NCBI GenBank assembly: GCA_024114885.1
Contig: CP099428.1
Span: 186,001 to 250,000 of the forward strand
DNA: 64,000 nt
Direction of reading: 5' to 3'
DNA from: Septoria linicola
Taxonomy: Eukaryota; Ascomycota; Dothideomycetes; Mycosphaerellales; Mycosphaerellaceae
Shown here: positions 54,576 to 64,000 of the stretch, one piece after another
Position numbering within the stretch: position 1 is the stretch's first letter
How the letters are laid out: the number at the start of each line of letters is the position of its first letter
The notes under the pieces: generated by a model
Databases searched by the model: none
The model's input: the letters and a program-made list of their open reading frames with translations, nothing else
Told to the model about the DNA's origin: nothing
Translations under genes and position numbers: made by a program

Positions 54576-54833
54576 CTCCACATCTTCCCAAGAATCACTC
54601 ACTCTTTCTCATGGATGACGAGTTCCGACCTTTGTAGTCCTGATGGTCTGGCCCAGACAACTGACCAGGAAGATGTGCTTGAAAAGTCTGGTTCATCCTC
54701 GTGAAGCGAGCAAACCTGATCGATCGCAAGGTAGAGACGATCGCTCTCCGTCTCTGCTCCGCAACTTCCCAGAAGTCACTCATTCCTTGCACTTGGTGAT
54801 CAGCTCCGACTTGTGTAGTCTGGATGGTCTGGC
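54576..54833. repeat. Imperfect 77-bp direct repeat, two copies
   Basis: Copy A is 54576-54652 and copy B 54757-54833. Both run from CTCC(A/G)CA to GATGGTCTGGC and share TTCCCA, TCACTCA, CTCCGAC/TTCCGAC and TGTAGTC in the same order with no net length change. About 104 bp separate them. No coding frame is preserved across both. Confidence 0.8.
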
Positions 54834-55287
54834 TGTATGAAAGTTGTCGAGAGCGATCTGCATTACAGGGGCGGGCACCGGGTCGAGTCACGAATTGGTG
54901 AAATGGCTTCCTGTATCTGTACGCCAACACGAGCAGTTCACAGCCTGAGCAAGAGGGACTTGATGATTAGAATCGACTCAGCCTTGTGGACGTCTGCTAC
55001 TGGCATCTTGAGACAGAGCACATCGATTCCCGGTCGCTCGAGGGAACATGCGTTTCATCTGCTTGAGCTTCCGTCGCTCTGATGGCACGATCACACACAG
55101 TGGATGTGGAATGGGAGCGGTACAATTTTGGAAAAGCACATGAGGTGTAATATCGAATCATTGGTGCACTCAGACAGCAATCTCTCTTGCTACAATCATC
55201 AACAACTCAGCCCAACTAAGTCATACCACGCCGCTCTACCTACTTAGACACTAGACGCAGTCCATCTTCTTCAGCGGAAATGCTACA

Positions 55288-57173
55288 TCACATATTGCGC
55301 ATCAAACGCTCGGCCAAAGCCTCCATCTGATCGGCCATCTTGAGCGGATCGAACTCGCCATTCTTGGCAGTGACCGTAACGTTGACCCTCAGTGGCGGAA
55401 GGACAGGCATCAAGTGATTACCGCGGTGGTTGCCCTCGTCGTCGTAGTAATCCACATTCAGCAGACCTCCCCTCGCAGTCTTCTCCTGTGCTGGAAGTGC
55501 CTCGAGCGAGCGAAGTGCAGTGGATTTGCTGCGAGGACGCTCGGCGGAGCCAGGTGGACTTGGCAGAGAACCCGCCTTTGCGCGAATGAGCAAGGCTTGT
55601 CGGACCACAGCTTGGACAGTGAAGTCAGCCTGCAAATCTGCGGAGAGGCCCTTACCTGCCAGCGCATCGACAGCCGGCTGAAGCAACCAGGTGCGAGATT
55701 TGTATGTTGAGAAGTACTCCTGTGCCTCTTCAGACTGCTGCTTCTGAGCCAGCCTCACGACATCCTCGGCGATCTTCTGGCGTGATATGCGCAGCAGTTG
55801 CGAATCGATACCTTGGCCGGAATGACCCCTCGTCTCTGCGGCGTTGATGGCAAGGATTTTCTGTGGAGACATCATCGTGGTGGCTTGTTCTCTGGCCTTG
55901 TCGTTCTCGTCGTATATACGAGGAGCTTCTGTGGGGACCTTGGTAGATCGATTGATCGGCGCAGCAGTGGTGAGCTGAGGTGCAGTAGTAGCCGGTCGTG
56001 GCGCTGGCACCGCTGTCGCCGTAGACGATCCTACGATGGCCGTGGTCAGCGCGGGTAAACGAGCTCCAGACTGAAACCCGGCAAGCAGTGGTGCAGTAGC
56101 TATCGGAGCCACATTCGGAGCAGGAGTAGGAACCGCGGGTGGAACATTCGACGAGGTTGTCGCAGCCGCCGGGGCAGTCTTTCTGCCCATGATTCGCGAT
56201 GCCAGGTTCTGGAAGAACGCAGCCCCTCCAGGATCCGCAGCCGCCACCGAGCTTGACGCTGTGCCAACAGAGCTGACCGATGGAGCACGAATAGCGCGTG
56301 CGTGCGAGTCGTTCGTAGCAGCACAAGCGCTCGTGCGAGGCGAGGGGATGGACTTCGTTACACCAGCTTCGTGGCCGATGTCAGGTGCCCGGGCTACGCT
56401 CTTGGTAGCAGTGACTCGCGTAACGGGAGCAGCTGGTCGCGCGGGTGCTGGAGCTCGTGATGGAACAGGCGAAGGGGATGTTGGCAAAAGTCCGATCTTC
56501 CTCAGGTTCTGCGTCACTCGAGCAGCGGCTGCAGAACTCAGACCAGCGTTGTTAGCCGTGGCATTGCCGCGAGCTATCGTAGCGCGGGCTGGTTGAGTGA
56601 TCGGTTTCCCGTTGATGAAGCGTGTGGTTCCACCAGCTTTGCGCGGCGACGAGGCGCGCTTGCGATTGGGATCTGGCGCTGCTCGAGTCGCACGCTCTTG
56701 CTGAATTTGTTGTGAGCGATCATTGTGACGGTCACGTCGAGGGCCTTCAGCATGTCAGTATCTGTTTCGAGCGAGAACTCTGCAACTCGAGGTGGACAGT
56801 TCGACATCGATTTACCGTGATCATGATGGTTCGGATTACCCTGGAAACCTCTTCCTTTCTCGAGAAGAGTCACCCTCATCCCGGCGCGGTGACCTTGACC
56901 GCCCCAGCGGTCCTCGAGACCTGCCGCACGATCGTCAACGCCGAAGGTGGAGGGCGTGTTCCATTGCTGAATTGCAGCATGTCTCTCGTTCTCCACTGGC
57001 CCATCGAAGATGCGTTTGCGACGGAGATCTTGCTCATCTACCACTTGTGCCCGGTCGTACTCGCTAACGTGTGGGCCCTTCCCGCGTGCCTCTGGTGCTG
57101 CGATTTGGTCGAATCGAACGACGCTCAGGTCGGCCAACATAGCCGCCGTCTCTGGATCCATGTCTGGATCCAT
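55288..57173 (-). CDS. Uncharacterised 604-residue protein with disordered middle
   Basis: Two exons, 57173-56816 and 56744-55288, give 604 residues. A 71-nt intron (GTAAAT..ctgaag, with an ACTGAC branch site) joins two frames that otherwise look like separate proteins, in phase 1, and gives a continuous, well-composed sequence (HHDHG-PRRDRHNDRSQQIQQERATR). The start MDPDMDPETAAMLADL is the first ATG of the frame. I do not recognise the family. The first 130 residues are acidic then mixed (LSVVRFDQIAAPEARGKGPHV). The middle (about 160-390) is Pro/Ala/Thr-rich and disordered. The C-terminal 200 residues are helical (DDVVRLAQKQQ-like, SYFSTYKSRTWLLQP) and end PLKMADQMEALAERLMRNM. The function is unknown. 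Confidence 0.75.
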
Positions 57174-57580
57174 GGTCGCCGGTCCCGCCACCGAGGTGTT
57201 GTTTGTGGCGGTAGCGATGGTGGTAATATTCGATGTCGTGGATAAAGGAAGAGGAAGAGATGTTTTGAGCTTTTGAGTGTGTGGAGCGCCTGCAGCTGCA
57301 CGAACGCGCGTAGGAAGGAGCAACGCTGCACTTTAGCTCACTAGTGAAGCCGAACGCGCGCGAAGTGAGAAGCGGAGCTCGACAGTGCTACGACTCCAAC
57401 TCAACTGAGGTTCTTCATGAGATCGTGCACCGAGACCCTCTGCGAAATCCATGGTGAGACCACGAGTATATGCACTTTTCTGTTGATGAGGCTACAGTAA
57501 AGACTGCGCATATGTCGTACCTCATTTCCTGTTGCTCGATGAATACCTCGTTCTCTCTGCGCTGCATTTCAGTGTACAGC
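57174..57580. other. Intergenic, promoter side of the 604-residue protein gene
   Basis: A 407-bp stretch between two minus-strand genes, with no recognised feature. Confidence 0.4.
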
Positions 57581-58651
57581 TCAATCGACCCACGTGCAGT
57601 CCACCTCCAGATCCTCCCAGATATGCATTCTCAGCAGCTCGTCTCTCGTGGCCGCCGGCTGTGACGCCCATTTCTTGATCTTCTCCACCGTCGAGGTGTG
57701 CACAGGCAAGAACCTCTGACCGTTGCCATCTATAATCCCTAGACAAAGCAATCTTTGACCAATTGCAGCTGGCGGCCAGTCTGGGTCGCTCTCTGCCACT
57801 GCGCGGACCACTTGCATGTATGTCCCGTGCCGAACATCTCGCGATACACCCTGCAATGGCTCGTTGTAGATGTTGCGAATCATACGAGTCCAGTCGTGTC
57901 TTGATATGCCAAGTGCGGGTGATTGTCTCTGAGCCGTCTGATTGTAGCCATTTATGCAAGGAGCTGGTGTTTCCTGATTTGCAGTACCAAAGTGCCTCCA
58001 TACAAACAAAGTCGACCTATACACCCCCCGCTCGCCACTTCTTATCTTCTGATCAAAGTTCTCATAAAACGCAGCAGCAGACAAGGTTCGTCCCATGCCT
58101 ACGCCACGAGGATCACCATCGGCGCGCATCTTCCAAACATTGAAATTGTCCAGTAGGAGCAAAAGGTTGGCAAGAGCGGCCAGTGACGTGACCCAGCGTA
58201 CATCAAGATGGACATTGTAAGGATAATCCAGCTCCCAGACAAGCTTGTAAGTCGCATAGCTAAGTGCGAAGTCGTTCGCAGTGGTATTCGTCACGCCGCA
58301 TGTTCTGACATATCTTCGCAGAGCCATCTCGAGGTCTAGGCCCACGTCAAATTTGCAATGTGTTCGAGCTCCTGCAAAGCGAGCCTCAGCCTCGTGTCTG
58401 CCGACTAAGCATTGTTGTGGGGAGCGATCCGTAACAAGCTGATTCAAAGCCCTCGAACAGATTCGCATTCTCGCCATGTCTGCGTAGCTGAGGTAGCGGA
58501 AAATTCTGTCAACCAATTCCGGTGGCAGCGTCACGAGCTTCGGAAGTGTCGCGCCTTGCGATGACTCGTTTTGATGTTCGAGAAGATGGGAGTCCAAAGC
58601 CGCAGCTATCGCACTTGAATCGAACGTCTGGGACGCTGAATGCTCTGCCAT
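57581..58651 (-). CDS. F-box protein
   Basis: 356 residues from MAEHSASQTF; the frame is open upstream (to 58858), but that part has no F-box-related content. The F-box is at about residues 40-85 (LPKLVTLPPELVDRIFRYLSYADMARMRICSRALNQLVTD), the Skp1-binding module of SCF ubiquitin ligases. The rest has no recognised substrate-binding repeats (no WD40 or LRR), so the target is unknown. It resembles the many lineage-specific F-box proteins of Pezizomycotina. Single exon; no sign of disruption. Confidence 0.82.
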   Translation of the reverse strand: MAEHSASQTFDSSAIAAALDSHLLEHQNESSQGATLPKLVTLPPELVDRIFRYLSYADMARMRICSRALNQLVTDRSPQQCLVGRHEAEARFAGARTHCKFDVGLDLEMALRRYVRTCGVTNTTANDFALSYATYKLVWELDYPYNVHLDVRWVTSLAALANLLLLLDNFNVWKMRADGDPRGVGMGRTLSAAAFYENFDQKIRSGERGVYRSTLFVWRHFGTANQETPAPCINGYNQTAQRQSPALGISRHDWTRMIRNIYNEPLQGVSRDVRHGTYMQVVRAVAESDPDWPPAAIGQRLLCLGIIDGNGQRFLPVHTSTVEKIKKWASQPAATRDELLRMHIWEDLEVDCTWVD

Positions 58652-60136
58652 ACCTTCTTGAGATACTGCTCGTCGCCCGAGGTTTTCGATGATCGACTTG
58701 CTGATGTTGTTTATGTCAATGCTGAGAGAGAGATAGTGATTGAGGCCTGGTTGGTCTTGTTCGCAGCGAGCGATGTGTGCTTCAAGTTGATACATGGGAG
58801 CAGCGAAAGACAAGATTGTCATCTGGAAATGCATCCACGTCTTGCTGGCAAAGAGCAAGCGGGCTGTCTAGGCAACCACCTTGCTCCGCTGTTGAATACT
58901 CCCGGTATGGAAGCGATCATTGACTCGGTCGAATACTCCTTCCTCTATAGGCATTCGTGGAAGGCAAGCACAGCTCGCAGTCCGCAGCCGGAGGCTGTTG
59001 AGGAGTCGAAGGGCGCATTATGGTCATAAGATGTGCAACACGTCTGGCAGACCTGTTTTGATCCTCTAGGCCTCATCTCTGGCAGCAAGTTGCTGAAGCT
59101 TGGGAAATACTCGTAAAAATGTTTGCGATGCAAATGGCCTAGCTCTGAATTATTACTCGGCTCGCCATCTACGCCGTCTTGTCAAGAGCATCTGAGCGAA
59201 ATACCTCTCGAGCAGCTCTCAGGCCTAGGAGCCGCCTTCGGTGACATTTTGGAAAGCCTCGCAGGAGCACTTCCGTCACGAGAGTGACCGAAAGTGCTCA
59301 AGAATGCAATTTGAAGGCCTTGACTGACAATTCGCAATGTGCCTGAAGACATCCACATGTCCTGGCAGAGCCGCGGACCTAGTCATCTGCCGAGAGCGCA
59401 ATGTTGGTGCTTCCTGCAGGATGAAAATAGGCAATGGCGGCATTTGACCAGCTACCATAATCTTCCGACCATAACTATGATTTCGCATCATGTATGTCGT
59501 CCATGAACCTGCTTTGATCTGACATGTGGGTGGATCTTGTGCTCTTGTTGTTCCTAATCCTTCGAGCGGCTGAGCCCGCTACCCAAAATAGCGAAAAGTG
59601 GGTCCAGAAATGGGCGAAGCGACCACATTTGGAGGCCAGGCTGAAGCCACTGGCTGTTGACGAGGACGAGTTTGGAGCCAAAGCAATCTGCAGCCCTATG
59701 CTAGTTCGTAACCGACTTCGCAGCCTCAAGTTTGACGGATGTTGGTTTTGTGTTGGTGAGGCACTGCGCGGTAGGCGAAGCTTGGAAATCACCAGCAACC
59801 GCGCTGAAGTCCAGAGGAGATGGCGACCAATATATGAAGTAGGTTCGCTGACCGTGCCGTACTCGGGCATCCAAGATAGAGTCCACATCCAGCAGAGAGC
59901 CTCAAAACAGCAGAAATGTCTACCGCATCCTCTTTGGAACCGCCTCAGCCGCGAGACCCGCCAAACAGTTTTTCGGCAGTCGACTGACTATCGGCATTGC
60001 GATCCCTGCCCGATCCTATGGGAGGCCCCAAGGGCACTGTGATCCGTAGGGTTGTGATGTTTCTGATACCGATAGAGCTCCTCGCTGATGATCTTCACAG
60101 AAGAGTGATAACCCAGAAAGAGCAAATCCCGAACAT
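58652..60136. other. Intergenic, nothing assigned
   Basis: 1.5 kb upstream of the F-box gene and downstream of the GPI-type protein gene. Open frames on both strands (such as 59524-60042 plus and 59475-59888 minus) overlap each other and have no domain. Confidence 0.4.
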
Positions 60137-61006
60137 TCAAAGGACACCAAGCATTGCGACTCCCATGCCGATGATACCGCTCAGGCCCATGACAGCCATT
60201 TCTGTTGCGGCTGGTGCGCCCGCGGAGCTTGTCGAGCTCTCGGGCATTGCGGTAGCTGCATACTCGGACGCAGCTGAGATCTTCTCCAGACCTGCAGTAA
60301 TCGTAACGGGCATATACTTGATCTCGGTGCTGGCCAATACAGAAGTGCTGGCAACGACTCCCAAGCCGCCAATTGTGGACCTGCCGGTGCAGATAGCTGA
60401 ACTCGCGCCATGGATAGGACTTGCAGTTGTATGGGCTCCAACGAGAGCGCACTCTAGAGTCATGTATGGAATGGTGGCGCTCACATCTCTGCGTAAAAGT
60501 CAGCTGAAGACGAATCGAAGTAGTATGGAGTGAACGCGTACTCTTGACCCTACAACACAAGTTAGCGTAACAATAGGATTTATAATGCGGACTTGACACA
60601 CCTTGTGCGTGTTAGTCCAGATCACTGTACTTTCACCTTCAGTGATGGTGATCGGCGGATCCCAGCCACATGAGGCAGTGGATGCTCCATTCACGCAGCC
60701 AAGTGCAAATGCAGTGTGATTTGGTGACTGCGCACGTGTCAGTATAGCCTGTGCAAAGGTTCATTCACTTGAATAGCCGAATCGGATGGTAGCCGGGATG
60801 GAGCAGATCTAGAAACTGCTTACAGCTGAAATGATGGAGGCCTCTATTTGATCCGGGCTCCCCATGGGGAAAAACAATGACACCACGGATGTTCGTGGGT
60901 TCGCTGACGATCCATTCGAGCTATTCGATGTTGTGACAGAAGGTGTGCTGTCTTGCGACGAGGCGGCTGCCACAAAACAGGCTAGGAGATGAAAGATCGC
61001 CCACAT
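60137..61006 (-). CDS. Small secreted, probably GPI-anchored cell-surface protein
   Basis: Four exons are proposed, 61006-60824, 60727-60602, 60549-60542 and 60488-60137, giving 222 residues. The third exon has only 8 nt; it is needed to keep the frame between exons with good GT..AG signals. A signal peptide (MWAIFHLLACFVAAASS) leads to a Ser/Thr/Asn-rich stretch. Then VVSLFFPMGSPDQIEASI, NHTAFALGC, ASCGWDPPITITEGES and LECALVGA..SAICTG give four spaced Cys. A Ser/Ala-rich stalk and a hydrophobic end (MAVMGLSGIIGMGVAMLGVL) look like a GPI-attachment signal. This pattern is common among uncharacterised fungal wall proteins. The gene is divergent from RTT106. Exon 3 needs transcript support. 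Confidence 0.7.
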
Positions 61007-61301
61007 CTTGCGCTTATGCTATGCTCCCGCAGCAATATGTGGACCGGATGCGCGCAGACGTCCCCCGCTGCGCTGCAAAGGTTGTCGGATGGTGAAAGAT
61101 GGCGAACAGACATTTGCGCCCGCGACCGTGGTATGGTGCTCCTGCCATGACGCCGCACGTGGTTGGCAAAAGGCTTGGTGATGAGGTGCCATGGCCGGAA
61201 GGCAAAGTGGTTGTCTTGGTTTACTTGGCAGTCGCGTTCACGCGCCCGATGCACCTCGGACTATTTGGAACAACATCCATACACAGAGGAGCACCATCGC
61301 C

Positions 61302-62643
61302 ATGGCATCAGACTGGACAGTAGAGGTGCAGGCCGCCTTCCAGAATGATCAAGATCTCACAGCACGAATACTGGCAGCCGGGAACAAATACCAGGGAGAA
61401 TTGCCGACATTATTCGCAGACATCGCGAAACAGATACGAGCGGGAACAACATCGCTTCCAGTACAGCCGGCGAATTCCAAGAAGCGGAAACTGGACGACA
61501 CACACCAACCAGCTCAATCAGATACGAATGGATCTTCGCAGGCAACGGCTCTTGCCAACCCAGCCTCCACGTTTGAGTGCAAGAATGTCAGCTTCCAGGT
61601 GCCTGCACGCAAGAAGCTGAAGCTACAGATTGTCGCCGAACAGAACGATTCTAGGAGAAGAGAAGTGCGGCTGCTCAATGCACAGACGAGCGAAATCGAG
61701 TTCACGATCCCCAATGCTCAGATAGACGAGATCTTCTGCTTGCCTGTGCCCGAGAAGCAGCAGCGGCAGTCGAGCTTTGTCATAATCCCCAAGGCAGGAG
61801 CTACTGGTCCAGATGGCACGCCTTGCGAGCAAGTGGTATTTACCATGAACGAAACAAAGCCGGATGATGCAGCATCATCGAGTCGGTCGAAGAGCGACAC
61901 CGACACTTATATCACATTCTCTGAGCCGGAGCTGAACGACTTGCTACAGCCGTTTGCAAAGCAAGTCGTTCGTCCCGACGAGAATGAGTTTGCAAGTAGC
62001 ATACCGCAATCGCATCGCAAAGGCGAGAAAGCATATCACGTCAAAGCACATCGAGGGACGAAAGAAGGTGGGACTCTTTCTATCTTCACTCGGCATTGAC
62101 TCCAGGCTGACTATAGCAGGCTACCTCTTCTTCCTACCCAACGGCATCCTCTTCGGGTTCAGGAAACCACTTTCTTTCTTTCCTTTCTCCTCGGTCGAAT
62201 CGATCAGCTATACGTCTGTCCTCCAGCGGACTTTCAATCTTGTAATCACGGCTACAGAAGGCAACAGTACCGATGCTAAGGACATCGAGTTCAGCATGCT
62301 AGACCAAGCAGATTTTGCGGGCATAGATGAATATGTGAAGAGACATGGGCTCAACGATGCGTCAATGGCTGCGGAAAGGCGAGCAAAGGCGTACAACGTG
62401 AACAAGGAGAAGAAAGATGCCAACGGCGATACAAACGGATCTGCTGATGCGAGCGGTGTTGGCGAAGATGGCTTGACGGAACTCCAGAGAGCAGAGCAAG
62501 AGCTACAAGACCAGGAAGACGAAGAAGAAGAGGACTATGTGGAATCTGGGGGCGAGAGTGATGGAGAAGGCGAAGACAGTGACGAGGAGGACGGAGAGGA
62601 CTATGGCGATGGCGGAGACGATGACGATGATGCCGATGAGTAG
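61302..62643 (+). CDS. rtt106: Histone chaperone RTT106
   Basis: Two exons, 61302-62067 and 62120-62643, give 429 residues. The start MASDWTVEVQAAF is chosen over an upstream in-frame ATG because the part before it is not conserved. Rtt106 binds H3K56-acetylated H3-H4 and deposits it behind the fork and in silenced regions. The double PH-like core is visible (CKNVSFQVPARKKLKL, EIEFTIPNAQIDEIFCLPVPEK, YLFFLPNGILFGFRKPLSFFPFSSVESISYTSVLQRTFNLVI, EFSMLDQADFAGIDEYVKRHGLND), and the intron (GTGGGA..ATAGCAG, phase 1) sits inside it. The last 80 residues are acidic (repeated Glu and Asp), as in other Rtt106 proteins. The call is firm. Confidence 0.95.
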
Positions 62644-63340
62644 TCAACGCAGCGGGCTGGCAGGCTTCCACATGCCAGCCACTATGCGCTACCGAGAATG
62701 ATTGATGGGTTAAAGTGTTGACCCAAAGCTTCGAGACTGCCGACCCTGCATCTATGGTGCGCTTCATGCCTGCCCGGCATCGACGAGCACATCTCTCCGG
62801 AACTGCATGCTAATGTATATGCATTACTATGCCAGGCTTCTCGTAAGGTTACCTCGAACAGGCTCTCACGTGCCAGTGGACAGCACTGTTCTTGAAATCG
62901 GTCCGCACACCAAGGACATAGTCTCTGGTAAACAATTAGAGATTATGCCTCGGAAGATTGACACGCCTTGCACTCCAAAGCGCAGAATTCGCTTGCAGGC
63001 ACTGGAATTCGCGCTGAGCTATGCTTTCCATGCAGCAGCAGCAGAAGCACTATCTTGGTACTGGAAACAATGGCAAGCGACAGCCCGCTATCGCTCGATA
63101 TGCACACGTGCATCACTGTGCTCATGATTGAGTTGCTGGTGAAATGGCAGAATATGGTTGGGAGAAGCATTGATTGATCTTCTCTCAAGCCGAAGGCATG
63201 CTTAGCCCGAACCAGGACGGTGCATATCTGATCGGCTTACATCGCATGTCTGAAGCACAATTGAGAAGGTGATTCCCGAGCAATTCGACATTCTTTGCCG
63301 ATGCACCAATACTACTCTCCCCTCCACCTGATTTGCCACT
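62644..63340. other. Intergenic between converging genes
   Basis: 0.7 kb without recognised features. Confidence 0.4.
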
Positions 63341-64000
63341 TCACACCACAGTCTCCGGCTTCAAATCAAAACTCCTCGGCCTCGTCTCCCTAAAACTCTC
63401 CCTCCCCTGATCCAACCTCTCCCAATACCTCTTCAACCCCGGATACTTCTCCTTCCAATCCGGCCGAATCTTCGTAAACTGCACCTGTCCCACCGCACAC
63501 ACAATCGCAATATCCGCAATCGTCAACACCCCTCCCAACAAATACTCCTCTCCCTCCTTCCTCCCCTTGACCAATTCCTCCAACGCTTTCATACCCCCAT
63601 CAATCTTCCGATTCTGTCTCTGACTCCATAAATCGGACTTCTTCCCCTCCTCTCGCATACTTTCAAACATGGCCAATACAAAAGCGTCCAAGATCCCTTC
63701 ACATAATACTTGAATCTGTCGTGCTTTGAGATCAGTATCCAAATCTCCCGTGAGTAAGGAGGGACCCTGGTCGGCGTATTTCTGGAGAATGTATTCTTGG
63801 ATATGCGCGCTGTCGTAGACGGGTTCGCGGCCGTCTTCGAAGAGTAAGATGGGGAGTTTTTCTAGCGGGTTGTGGAGGGGTGTTTCGGTTGTGGTGCTGT
63901 GCCAGGGGATTTCGTTGCGGATGGTGAAGGGGATGCCTTTTTCGAGCATAGCGATGCGGTTCATGCGTGCGAATGGGGAGGGGCTGGCGCTGATGAGGGT
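63341..64000 (-). CDS. Glutathione S-transferase-like protein, 5' part outside window
   Basis: The frame runs off the right end; 219 residues are visible. The first visible residues TLISASPSPFARMNRIAMLEKGIPF are the start of a GST thioredoxin-like domain (SPFAR, beta1-alpha1), so the true start is a few codons beyond the window edge, not the ATG at 63964. PLEKLPILLFEDGREPVYDSAHIQEYIL holds the cis-Pro (LPIL) and the Ser-Ala glutathione-binding turn (DSAHI). The C-terminal helical domain (about 95-205) has LGGVLTIADIAIVCAVGQVQF, the N-capping motif region (TIADI). The class is not certain; it resembles the bacterial/fungal beta or URE2-like GST groups. Confidence 0.88.
   Translation of the reverse strand, partial: TLISASPSPFARMNRIAMLEKGIPFTIRNEIPWHSTTTETPLHNPLEKLPILLFEDGREPVYDSAHIQEYILQKYADQGPSLLTGDLDTDLKARQIQVLCEGILDAFVLAMFESMREEGKKSDLWSQRQNRKIDGGMKALEELVKGRKEGEEYLLGGVLTIADIAIVCAVGQVQFTKIRPDWKEKYPGLKRYWERLDQGRESFRETRPRSFDLKPETVV

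Larger units (their letters stand above)
53964..55287. other. Intergenic, contains an imperfect duplication
   Basis: 1.3 kb between converging genes without a recognised gene. It holds an AAGC microsatellite (54433-54451) and a 77-bp imperfect direct repeat described separately. Confidence 0.5.

Noticed and set aside
59475..60042. Overlapping frames of 137-172 codons on both strands
   Set aside because: Neither has a recognised domain, and the one with a hydrophobic N-terminus (plus) loses any pattern after about 20 residues.
63341..63964. Complete GST starting at ATG 63964
   Set aside because: The frame continues to the window edge and encodes the conserved SPFAR start of the GST fold, so the ATG is internal.

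Overview
The window is nuclear DNA of a filamentous ascomycete. Genes are packed at about one per 1.7 kb. Introns are short (about 48 to 113 nt), with GT..AG ends and CTRAC/CTAAC-like branch sites. Many encoded proteins are fungal markers: KEX1, UBC9, PEX19, PSF2, ALG10, MPP10, RAD52, RTT106, an SCS2-type VAP, Zn2Cys6 regulators and a quinate-repressor-like protein. The protein flavour suggests Dothideomycetes, perhaps a Mycosphaerella relative, but that is inference. I saw no transposon, rRNA, tRNA or CRISPR. Exon joins were worked out by hand from splice signals, reading frame and family conservation.

Region 1 (0-25 kb) is mainly housekeeping: a mitochondrial ABC1/ADCK1-like kinase, a stand-alone DnaJ-type zinc-finger protein, UBC9, PEX19, a Zn2Cys6 regulator fused to a hexapeptide acetyltransferase domain, mitochondrial uL3, the divergent pair PSF2/ALG10, a BTB protein, a cytochrome P450 and MPP10.

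Region 2 (25-41 kb) is more accessory and almost all on the plus strand: a QutR-like repressor derived from AROM, a Zn2Cys6 regulator, a steroid-reductase-family enzyme (minus strand), a RUS/DUF647 protein with a 13-nt exon, a membrane-anchored M35-type metalloprotease, an MFS transporter and an FMN-dependent 2-hydroxyacid oxidase. A regulator, a transporter and an oxidoreductase together could be a small catabolic neighbourhood, but nothing proves co-regulation.

Region 3 (41-64 kb) holds two uncharacterised, probably nuclear proteins, KEX1, RAD52, a roughly 100-bp-period minisatellite, a fungus-specific unknown, the VAP protein SCS2, a UBA-UBX protein, an uncharacterised 604-residue protein, an F-box protein, a GPI-type secreted protein, RTT106 and a GST cut by the window end.

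Most divergent pairs share 200-620 bp promoters: UBC9/PEX19, PSF2/ALG10, P450/MPP10, reductase/RUS, KEX1/RAD52, SCS2/UBX and GPI protein/RTT106. The most unusual points are a membrane-spanning reading frame that continues in phase after the UBC9 stop, loss of the catalytic His in the regulator-acetyltransferase fusion, and a repressor that keeps dehydroquinase residues but has lost shikimate-dehydrogenase and P-loop residues.
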